Assembly: GCF_007859325.1 (NCBI RefSeq)
Contig: NZ_VOHK01000005.1
Coordinates: 62,001-126,000, forward strand
Direction: 5' to 3'
Length of the DNA stretch: 64,000 bases
From: Luteimonas marina
GTDB taxonomy: Bacteria > Pseudomonadota > Gammaproteobacteria > Xanthomonadales > Xanthomonadaceae
The notes under the pieces were generated by a model. The model had not been told where the DNA came from and searched no databases. It was given only the letters and a program-made list of their open reading frames with translations. A program made the translations under genes and the position numbers. Shown here one piece after another: positions 57,023 through 64,000 of the stretch (positions are counted from its first letter, which is position 1; each line of letters opens with the position of its first letter).

Positions 57023-57940
57023 TCAACTCACCCAGCCGGCGATCACGAACAACGCGATCAGCGCCAGCCAGACCAGCAGCGCGCGCCAGACCAGGCTCAT
57101 CGCGTCGCGCAGCTCCGGTAGCGGGCCGAGTTCGTGCACCAGCGCGCTGCCGGTGGCCATGCCGGCGTCGGCGTACTCCTCGGCCTCGTCGGCGATCTCG
57201 CTGCGCACGCTGGCGCGGCCGGCGGCCACGAGGAAGCCGGTGTCGAGCCGCAGCGAGGCGCCGCCGGCCTCCTTCCAGGCGCCGACGACGACGTCGAAGT
57301 TGCCCACCAGCGCCAGCGACAGCGTCACCAGCTGCGCGACCGGCCAGTCGAGCACGGCCAGCAGGGTGCGCGCGCCGGTCACCGTCTCGTCCGGCAGTGC
57401 GGCGGCGACGTCGTCCTCGGCCGCGATCGCGGCCAGCCGGTACGCCAGCGCACCCACCGGGCCGAGCAGCAGGAACCAGAACAGCACGCCGAACCAGCGT
57501 CGCAGCGCCGCGTCGAACACCGCGCCGACCAGGGCCGGCGGATCGACGCGCGCCTGGTCGCGGCGCAGCGGCGGCCACAGCCAGGCGGCGGCGCTGCGCC
57601 GGGCGTCGCCGCTGGGCGCTTCGATCACGGCATCGACGTCGTGGTCGAGGTTGCGCGGGCCCCAGGCGTGAAACAGCACCGCCACGCCGAACAGCAGCGA
57701 CGGCAGGCCGAACAGGGTGCCGTGCAGGGCCCACTGCAGCAGCGCGACCAGCAGCAGGACCGGCACCAGCGCCAGCGCGATGCCGTAGCGCCCGCGCCAG
57801 AAGCCGTCGTCGGGGAAGCGCGCATCGAGCCAGCGCAGCCAGGCGCGGGCCCAGTCGTGGTTGCGCAGCGCCATCGCCATTTCGTGCGCGACGTGGCTGA
57901 GCACGAGGGCGACGACGACCGCGAGCAGGGTGGCGAACAT
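57023..57940 (-). CDS. AmpE-like regulatory signalling modulator
   Basis: A 305-residue inner-membrane protein with about four hydrophobic helices. FGVLFWFLLLGPVGALAYRL, NLDHDVDAVIEAPSGDARRS, FHAWGPRNL and the C-terminal LVWRALLVWLALIALFVI match AmpE/CobD-like proteins. AmpE is linked to beta-lactamase induction in enterobacteria, but many carriers lack that system, and no ampD is adjacent. The role here is uncertain. Confidence 0.82.
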   Translation of the reverse strand: MFATLLAVVVALVLSHVAHEMAMALRNHDWARAWLRWLDARFPDDGFWRGRYGIALALVPVLLLVALLQWALHGTLFGLPSLLFGVAVLFHAWGPRNLDHDVDAVIEAPSGDARRSAAAWLWPPLRRDQARVDPPALVGAVFDAALRRWFGVLFWFLLLGPVGALAYRLAAIAAEDDVAAALPDETVTGARTLLAVLDWPVAQLVTLSLALVGNFDVVVGAWKEAGGASLRLDTGFLVAAGRASVRSEIADEAEEYADAGMATGSALVHELGPLPELRDAMSLVWRALLVWLALIALFVIAGWVS

Positions 57941-58041
57941 GGGGCGATTCTAGGCGCTGGCGGTTATGGGCGGGAGCAGGCGACGCTTGAGGGGCCGTGC
58001 TTTTCCGGGCCAACGGCAGTGGAGTCGTGACTGACTTCGGT

Positions 58042-58140
58042 GGCCCCCTCCCCAGCCCTCCCCCGCAGGCGGGGGAGGGGGCTAAAAGCAGCGGCTTCCG
58101 ACTCCCTCCCCCGCCTGCGGGGGAGGGCTGGGGTGGGGGC
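58042..58140. repeat. CCCTCCCCC / GGGGGAGGG inverted repeat
   Basis: The left arm GGCCCCCTCCCCAGCCCTCC with CCCGCAGGCGGGGGAGGGGG contains its own hairpin, and the right half (CTCCCTCCCCCGCCTGCGGG onward) is its complement, giving a double hairpin about 100 bp long. It lies in the 255-bp gap between ampE-like and nudC genes, which otherwise holds nothing recognised. Confidence 0.85.
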
Positions 58141-58195
58141 CAGCCGAAGCCGGAAAGACAAACGATCGCGCAACTTGCCCGGCGTCGTCGCGCCG

Positions 58196-59095
58196 CTATC
58201 CGGCCGAACCGCCCGCCTCGTACCAGCACTCGACCAGCCAGCGCGAGATCGACAGCCGCGGCGACAGCAGCAAACCGCTCTCGCGCGTTTCGCCGCGCAG
58301 CGCGGCGCCCACCTCGTCGCGGGTGAACCAGCGCGCGTCCTCAAGTTCCTCGTCGTTGGCACGCGGCTCGTCGGGCTCGGCCTCGGCGTAGAAGCCGAGC
58401 ATCAGCGACGACGGGAACGGCCACGGCTGCGAGGCCAAATACCGGCAGCCGCGCACGCGCACCGCCGATTCCTCGAACACCTCGCGCGCCACCGTCTGCT
58501 CCAGGGTCTCGCCCGGCTCGACGAAGCCGGCGAGCGTGGAATAGCGCCGCGCCGGCCAGTTTGCCTGCCGTCCCAGCAGCAGCCGTTCGCCGTCGCTCAC
58601 GGCGACGATCACCGCCGGGTCGGTGCGCGGATAGTGCTCCAGGCCGCAGCCGTCGCAGCGCCCCAGCCAGCCGGCACGCTCGAAGCGCAGCGCGCCGCCG
58701 CAGGCGCCGCAGTAACGGTGCCGCGCGCGCCAGTGCAGCACGGCGCGGGCCTGGGCGAAGGCGGTGGCCTCGCGCACCGGCCAGGACGCGGCGGCACTGC
58801 GCAGGTCGATGCGCGGGAGGTCGGGCGACGCTGCTTCGGCCAGCGGCAGCGCGAACCAGGCTTGCTCGCCATCGAGCCCGAGCAGCACGGCGGCATCGCG
58901 CGCATCGGCATGGTCGGCGCCCGCGTCCAGCCGCGGACCGCCCTCGGCGTCGGCCAGCGCGCGCCCCTCGCCGTCGAGCAGCAGCACGCGCGCGGCCGGC
59001 CACAGCGCCGCGAGGCGCGCGGCATCGCTGCGCAGGTATTCGGCACGGTCCAGCGCGCCGTCGAGGAAGGCGAACGGCGACGGCGCGTCGGCCAT
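58196..59095 (-). CDS. nudC: NAD+ diphosphatase NudC
   Basis: A 299-residue Nudix hydrolase that splits NADH and removes NAD caps from RNA. A zinc ribbon with four cysteines (YCGACGG, RCDGCG) precedes the Nudix box GFVEPGETLEQTVAREVFEE, then the NudC-specific SQPWPFPSSLMLGF. Motif order and length are those of NudC. It is divergent from nothing close; erpA follows 5 bp upstream on the same strand. Confidence 0.93.
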   Translation of the reverse strand: MADAPSPFAFLDGALDRAEYLRSDAARLAALWPAARVLLLDGEGRALADAEGGPRLDAGADHADARDAAVLLGLDGEQAWFALPLAEAASPDLPRIDLRSAAASWPVREATAFAQARAVLHWRARHRYCGACGGALRFERAGWLGRCDGCGLEHYPRTDPAVIVAVSDGERLLLGRQANWPARRYSTLAGFVEPGETLEQTVAREVFEESAVRVRGCRYLASQPWPFPSSLMLGFYAEAEPDEPRANDEELEDARWFTRDEVGAALRGETRESGLLLSPRLSISRWLVECWYEAGGSAG

Positions 59096-59100
59096 GTGCG

Positions 59101-59463
59101 TCAGACGGTGAACGAGGACCCGCAGCCGCAGGTCGACTTCGCGTTCGGGTTGCGGATCGTGAACTGGGCGCCGTGCAGGCTCTCGGTGTAGTCCACCGCC
59201 GCGCCCATCAGGTACTGCAGGCTCAGCGGGTCGACCACCAGGGTCACGCCTTCGGTGACGACCGCGAGGTCGTCCTCGGCCTGCTGTTCGTCGAACTCGA
59301 AGCCGTACTGGAAGCCCGAGCAGCCGCCGCCCTGGATGTAGACGCGCAGCTTCAGCGCCGGGTTGCCTTCCTCGGCGATCAGTTCGCGCACCTTGCCGGC
59401 CGCGGCCGGGGTGAAGTCGAGCGGGCGTTCGAGCGAGAGGTAGTCGGGGGCAGCCGTTTCCAT
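59101..59463 (-). CDS. erpA: Iron-sulfur cluster insertion protein ErpA
   Basis: A 120-residue A-type carrier. The three conserved cysteines are in [18 protein letters not shown] and the C-terminal CGCGSSF. It delivers Fe-S clusters to targets such as Isp[21 protein letters not shown] opens it. The start follows the family length. nudC lies 5 bp downstream on the same strand. Confidence 0.93.
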   Translation of the reverse strand: METAAPDYLSLERPLDFTPAAAGKVRELIAEEGNPALKLRVYIQGGGCSGFQYGFEFDEQQAEDDLAVVTEGVTLVVDPLSLQYLMGAAVDYTESLHGAQFTIRNPNAKSTCGCGSSFTV

Positions 59464-59520
59464 GCCCGCAGGATGGGGGGGCGCGGCGCCGACTTCAAGC
59501 GCAGGCGTCGACCGCTGTGT

Positions 59521-60246
59521 TCAGCCGGCGCCCGCGCGCACGATCGCATCGCCCCAGGGCAGCGTCTGCTCGACCGGCGCGCCGCCCGCCGGCGCCAGCC
59601 GCACGCTGATGCGCAGCGGCTGGAATCCCGGCGGCAGGACGATCTCGCCTTCGACCTGCTGGAAATACTTGAACGAGTACTCCACGCCCGCCGCATCCGG
59701 CTGCTGGCGCAGCGCCGCCCAGTCCAGCTTCTGCAGCTTGCCGTCCTGGGTGCCTTCGACCGACAGGGTGAGCCGGCCCGAGCTCACCGCGCCGCGGTTC
59801 AGGTTCTGGGTCAGGGTGGCGGTGTAGTGCCAGGCCTGGTCGGTCTGCGGCGTCATCTTCAGCTCGTGCACCGCCAGCCCGCGGCGCTGCGCGGTGGCGC
59901 CGACGAAGCGTTCGTAGAAGGCGACGTCGGCGCGCAGCGCGGAGATCTCCTCGTCGCGTTCGGCCAGCGTGCCCTGCAGGTCGCGGTTGGCCTCGCGGCT
60001 GATCTGGTCGGAGCGGGTCAGGGTGGCGACCTGCTGCTCCAGCGAGTCGATCCGCGACTGGCGCGTCGCCAGCTCGGTGCGCGGATCGCCGTCGGGGGCG
60101 TCCATCGACGTCCACACGCCCCAGATGCCGAAGGCCAGCGCGACCACGAACAGGCCGAGCACGGCATAGCCGGCGGGAGACGCGACCGGCGGCGGCGCGA
60201 GGGGGGACGGCGACGGGGTGGCGTCGGGCGGGGCGGGTTCGGTCAT
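59521..60246 (-). CDS. Membrane-anchored coiled-coil protein (DUF6776-like)
   Basis: A 241-residue protein with a Pro-rich N-terminus, one membrane helix (YAVLGLFVVALAFGIWGVWT, about residues 27-46), a coiled coil (RIDSLEQQVATLTRSDQISR and LAERDEEISALRADVAFYER, about 60-115) and a C-terminal beta domain (TLTQNLNRGAVSSGRLTLSV, PPGFQPLRISVRLAP). The layout matches DUF6776 proteins; function unknown. The start MTEPAPPDATP is preferred, since upstream Met codons add unlike sequence. Confidence 0.75.
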   Translation of the reverse strand: MTEPAPPDATPSPSPLAPPPVASPAGYAVLGLFVVALAFGIWGVWTSMDAPDGDPRTELATRQSRIDSLEQQVATLTRSDQISREANRDLQGTLAERDEEISALRADVAFYERFVGATAQRRGLAVHELKMTPQTDQAWHYTATLTQNLNRGAVSSGRLTLSVEGTQDGKLQKLDWAALRQQPDAAGVEYSFKYFQQVEGEIVLPPGFQPLRISVRLAPAGGAPVEQTLPWGDAIVRAGAG

Positions 60247-60397
60247 CGGGCCGGTATAGCGACCCGCCCGAGGCGGCGTCAAGGCGCGCCGACTGCTTTC
60301 GCCCGGGCCGCAGAGCGTCCGGACCTGCCATCCGGGCCCTTCCCTGATGCGCCGGGCGGGCTCGGCGAAGGGTCCGGTTGTGCGGTCTCCGGACGCA

Positions 60398-60430
60398 AGA
60401 TCCCTCACTGCGTCCGGGATGACAGGTTGC
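60398..60430. repeat. Half copy of family B repeat
   Basis: AAGATCCCTCACTGCGTCCG GGATGACAGGTTGC matches the right arm of the 20156 copy (AGATCCCTCACTTCGTTCGG GATGACAGGTTGC), including the GGTTGC outside it. The left arm is missing, so it is a decayed or half element. Confidence 0.75.
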
Positions 60431-60453
60431 GGAACTCGACGTGGCCGGAGCCA

Positions 60454-60459
60454 TATACT
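60454..60459 (+). promoter_or_regulatory. Candidate -10 box of the DUF4126 gene
   Basis: TATACT, 66 bp before the ATG, with GGAGGAGC-like ribosome site (GAGGAG) near the gene. No clear -35. Confidence 0.4.
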
Positions 60460-60524
60460 TCGGCCTGCAGGCCCGCGCCTGCCGCGTTGTCCAGCCGCCG
60501 TCCGCCCTGCCGAGGAGCGCCGCC

Positions 60525-61106
60525 ATGTCCGAAGCCCACCTGTTCGCCGTCGGCGTGCTGCTGGCCTGGCTGGCGGGCATCCGCGCCTATCTCACCGTGT
60601 TCGGCGTCGGCATCGCCGGCGCGCTGGGCTGGCTCGACCTGCCCCCCGCGCTGGAAGTCACCGCCTCGCCCTGGGTGCTGGGCGTGTCCGGCGCGCTGGC
60701 GGTGACCGAGTTCCTGGCCGACAAGATCCCCGGCGTCGATTCGGGCTGGGACCTGCTGCAGACGCTGGCGCGGGTGCCGGCCGGCGCCTTCCTCGCCGCG
60801 GCGGCGCTGTCGCCCGACGGCGAACTGGGCGCGGGGATGCTGGCCGCCGGCGCCGGCGTCGCCTTCACCAGCCACGCGATCAAGGCCGGATCGCGCGCCC
60901 TGCTCAATACCTCGCCCGAACCGGTGAGCAACTGGACGGCCTCGGCGACCGAGGACGTGGTCGTGGTCGGCGCACTGAGCCTGGCCTGGGCCTATCCCTG
61001 GGCGGTGCTGGCGATCGTGGTCGCGATCGGCGCGGGGCTGTTGCTGCTGCTGTGGTGGGTCTGGCGCAAGCTGTTCAGGCGCGCGCCGCAGCCGGCGCCG
61101 GGTTGA
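60525..61106 (+). CDS. DUF4126 domain-containing membrane protein
   Basis: A 193-residue protein with about five hydrophobic helices. LFAVGVLLAWLAGIRAYLTV, VTEFLADKIPGVDSGWDLLQ, GAGVAFTSHAIKAGSRALLN and NTSPEPVSNWTASATEDVVV are DUF4126 blocks. The function is unknown. GAGGAGC lies 7 bp before the chosen ATG. Confidence 0.88.
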   Translation: MSEAHLFAVGVLLAWLAGIRAYLTVFGVGIAGALGWLDLPPALEVTASPWVLGVSGALAVTEFLADKIPGVDSGWDLLQTLARVPAGAFLAAAALSPDGELGAGMLAAGAGVAFTSHAIKAGSRALLNTSPEPVSNWTASATEDVVVVGALSLAWAYPWAVLAIVVAIGAGLLLLLWWVWRKLFRRAPQPAPG

Positions 61107-61224
61107 GCGCGTCGTCACAGTTTCGCGGGTTTGCGCGCCGCGCTGGCCGTGCCGCGGCGCCTTTGACGTGCCATAGTCGGACGGCCGCATTGTCGTAATA
61201 ATGCCGGCATCAGGGGGAATCGGA

Positions 61225-61371
61225 ATGAATCGCGTGGCTGCGCAGGCAGACTCCTCGCCCAATCGGCTGTTGCCCCGGCGGCAACGGCTTGTGGCTGCGT
61301 TGCCCGTGGTCCGCGCCGCGCGACCGGTTGCCCGTGTTCTTCGTTTCCGACAAGGTCCCTGCGGTGTCTGA
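61225..61371 (+). CDS. Possible 48-residue leader ORF before the response-regulator gene
   Basis: ATG with CAGGGGGAAT upstream opens a 48-codon Arg-rich frame (MNRVAAQADSSPNRLLPRRQ ...) that ends with TGA overlapping the GTG start of the next gene. No homology is recognised. It could be a translated leader that couples to the regulator, or chance. Confidence 0.3.
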   Translation: MNRVAAQADSSPNRLLPRRQRLVAALPVVRAARPVARVLRFRQGPCGV

Positions 61372-63196
61372 AGCCGACAATCGCCAACGCGCGGAATTCC
61401 CGCCCGCCGGTTTCTGGCGGCGCTGGTGCGAGGATGCGTCGCCGCCGGTGCTGCCGCGCGCCGAAGCCGTCGCGCCCGCGATCGAGGTCGCGCCACCGCC
61501 GGCCAGGCCGGCGGCCACGCCGCTGCAGTCGGCGCGCGACGCCGCCCCCTACCGCGTGCTGGTCGTCGAGGACGATCCCAGCCAGGCCCTGTTCGCCGAG
61601 AGCGTGCTCAACGGCGCCGGCATGCAGGCCCAGGTGGTGTCGGTCACCAGCGAGGTGATGGACGCGATGGAACAGCTGCGCCCGGACCTGGTGCTGATGG
61701 ACCTGCACATGCCGGGCCTGGACGGCGCGGAGCTGACCGAGTTGATCCGCGCGCACGCCGAGTTCGCGCCGGTCCCGGTCGTGTTCCTGACCGGCGACGA
61801 GGATCCCGAGCGTCGCTTCGAGGCGCTGGACATCGGCGCCGACGATTTCCTGCGCAAGCCGGTGCGCCCCAAGCACCTGGTCTCGGCGGTGCAGAGCCGC
61901 ATCGTCCGCGCACGCGCGCTGCTGGCGCCGGCGGCGGGCGAAGGCCGACACCCGGTGACCGGCCTGCACACGCGGCCGCAGATGCTGCAGCTGCTGTCGG
62001 CCTCGGTGGCCGGCGCGCGCAGCGGCGCCACCTTCTTCGTCGAGATCGCCGGCACCGCGGCGTTGCGCGACCGCTTCGGCTACGCCGCGCTGGAAACCCT
62101 GCTCAGCGACGCCGGCCGCAGGCTCGGCGAAATCGCCGGCGAACACGCGGCCTCGCGCCTGAACGACAACACCTTCCTCGTGTTCGCGCAGGGACCGGAC
62201 AGCGAGGCGCTGCCCGCGCTCGGGCGCCAGCTGCGCGACGGCCTCGGCGAACACGCCTTCGCCGTGGGCGAGGAGCGCGTGCGCCTGCGCGCCGTGGTCG
62301 GCTATGCCGACCTGGCGCAGGGTTTCGAGGACGCCGGCGCCGCCCTGTCCGCCGCCGAGGAAGCGCTGCGCGCCGCGCGCGGCCATCCGCACGGCGTCGC
62401 CGCCTGGGAGCGGCCGGTGTCGGAGGAAGACCGGAACTCGGCCGAACTGGCGCGCGCGCTGCGCGAGGCGCTGGCGGCGGGCGGGCTGCTGGCCGCATTC
62501 CAGCCGATCGTCGCCGTCGCCGGCGGCAACGAGGCGCAATACCAGGTGCTGCTGCGCCTGCGCGACGCGAACGGCGAGCTGCATGCCGCCGGCGAGGCGC
62601 TGGAGGCCGCGGCACGCATCGGCGCCACCGCCGAGGTCGACCGCCGCGTGCTGGAGATCGCGATCGGCGCGCTGCAGCGCCAGCGCGCCGAGAACCGCTC
62701 GCTGCGCCTGTTCGTGACCCAGTCGCCGGCGACGCTGTCGCACGACGGCCACGCCGACTGGCTGCTGCAGGCACTGGCCGCGGCCGGCGTGGACGGCGGC
62801 TCGCTGGTGATCGACGTGCGCCAGGAGGATGCGCTGGTGCATGCGCTGTCGCTGCAGGAGTTCTGCAGCGCGATGGTCTCGGCCGGCGTGCAGCTGTGCC
62901 TGAGCCAGTACCGCTTCGGCACCGAGGCCAACGCGCTGCTGGGCCAGCTGCCGCTGGGCTACGTGCGGCTGGCGGCGCGCTACTCCAGCCACCTCGACGA
63001 CACCGCGCTGCGCGACGAGATGCGCAGCGCGATCGAATTCGCGCACCGGCTCGGCCTGCAGGTGATCGGCCAGCAGGTCGAGGACGCGCAGTCGGCAGCC
63101 ACGCTGTGGATGACCGGCGTCGACTTCATCCAGGGCAACCTGGTGCAACGCCCGGCCGGCGACCTCGAGTTCGACTTCCAGACCTCGGTGCTCTAG
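61364..63196 (+). CDS. Response regulator with degenerate GGDEF and EAL domains
   Basis: A 610-residue protein starting at GTG. A proline-rich N-terminus precedes a REC domain (VLVVEDDPSQA; phospho-acceptor D113 in VLMDLHMPGLDG; K in RKPVRP). The GGDEF-like part has NDNTF in place of GGDEF, so no cyclase activity is expected. The EAL-like part has FQPIVAVAGGNEAQYQVLLR with QVL for EAL, lacks DDFGxG (LCLSQYRFGTEANAL) but keeps the fold motif DFIQGNLVQRP. It likely senses c-di-GMP or docks proteins. The sensor kinase follows 9 bp later. Confidence 0.85.
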   Translation: MSEADNRQRAEFPPAGFWRRWCEDASPPVLPRAEAVAPAIEVAPPPARPAATPLQSARDAAPYRVLVVEDDPSQALFAESVLNGAGMQAQVVSVTSEVMDAMEQLRPDLVLMDLHMPGLDGAELTELIRAHAEFAPVPVVFLTGDEDPERRFEALDIGADDFLRKPVRPKHLVSAVQSRIVRARALLAPAAGEGRHPVTGLHTRPQMLQLLSASVAGARSGATFFVEIAGTAALRDRFGYAALETLLSDAGRRLGEIAGEHAASRLNDNTFLVFAQGPDSEALPALGRQLRDGLGEHAFAVGEERVRLRAVVGYADLAQGFEDAGAALSAAEEALRAARGHPHGVAAWERPVSEEDRNSAELARALREALAAGGLLAAFQPIVAVAGGNEAQYQVLLRLRDANGELHAAGEALEAAARIGATAEVDRRVLEIAIGALQRQRAENRSLRLFVTQSPATLSHDGHADWLLQALAAAGVDGGSLVIDVRQEDALVHALSLQEFCSAMVSAGVQLCLSQYRFGTEANALLGQLPLGYVRLAARYSSHLDDTALRDEMRSAIEFAHRLGLQVIGQQVEDAQSAATLWMTGVDFIQGNLVQRPAGDLEFDFQTSVL

Positions 63197-63205
63197 GACC
63201 CGTCG

Positions 63206-64000
<795 letters not shown>

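Noticed and set aside
58021-58140. Intrinsic terminator after the AmpE-like or nudC gene
   Set aside because: The hairpins are strong but the tracts are C/G rather than followed by a T-run, so it was listed as a repeat.

Overview
The window is high-GC chromosomal DNA from a gammaproteobacterium of the Xanthomonadaceae (Lysobacteraceae), most like Lysobacter or Luteimonas. This is inferred from gene content and order: a ManC/XanB-type bifunctional enzyme, the amgK-murU pair, kdsD-kdsC-lptC-lptA-lptB-rpoN followed by hpf-ptsN-hprK-rapZ and a PTS with no sugar permease, algH-ruvX-pyrB, and purM facing perM-hda. Many short inverted repeats sit between genes, as is common in xanthomonads. No rRNA, tRNA, CRISPR array, insertion sequence or prophage was seen. 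About 78 genes were recognised; the first and last are cut by the window edges.

Region by region. 1-7.5 kb is an assimilatory sulfur cluster: siroheme methyltransferase end, cysK, a YezD-like small gene, an OprP-type porin, and a complete sulfate ABC transporter (sbp-cysT-cysW-cysA). 7.5-10.8 kb holds manC/xanB and, divergently, amgK-murU for peptidoglycan sugar recycling. 10.8-13.4 kb is an unusual accessory operon: ECF sigma factor, membrane-anchored partner, exported PDZ protein with a duplicated domain, then a cytochrome P450 remnant. 13.5-20 kb carries hda, an AI-2E-type permease and a DUF2066 protein facing purM-purN and two tandem DUF3108 genes. 20.3-32.6 kb is cell-envelope and nitrogen-PTS: murA-ibaG, kdsD-kdsC-lptCAB, rpoN, hpf, ptsN, hprK, rapZ, EIIA-Man, HPr, enzyme I. 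32.9-47.4 kb is housekeeping (mgtE, a lipoprotein hydrolase, a polytopic glycosyltransferase-like protein, pyrB, ruvX, algH, slyD-like, tag, sodA, prmA, a zinc-ribbon protein, fis, purH, purD, an extradiol dioxygenase).

47.6-54.8 kb is the clearest accessory island: a gene of unknown function, an AT-rich promoter with a palindrome over its -10 box, a Fic-domain protein with the class II self-inhibition motif, an XRE-type regulator, twin operator-like palindromes, and a type III-like restriction-modification pair (Mod and Res) whose central Mod segment differs in base composition. 54.9-64 kb returns to core genes: an LplT-PlsC fusion, an AmpE-like protein, nudC, erpA, a DUF6776-like protein, a DUF4126 protein, and a response regulator with degenerate GGDEF and EAL domains followed by a hybrid-type sensor kinase that runs off the end.

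Functional links. The sulfur cluster couples sulfate entry to cysteine and siroheme synthesis. The envelope block makes KDO, exports LPS and starts peptidoglycan synthesis next to the sigma-54 and PTS-Ntr regulators. Several genes (prmA, tag, the EIIA-Man gene) have a -10 box six or seven bases before ATG, which suggests leaderless mRNAs. The best candidates for new biology are the Fic/XRE/type III island with its operator-like palindromes, and the sigma factor-PDZ operon.
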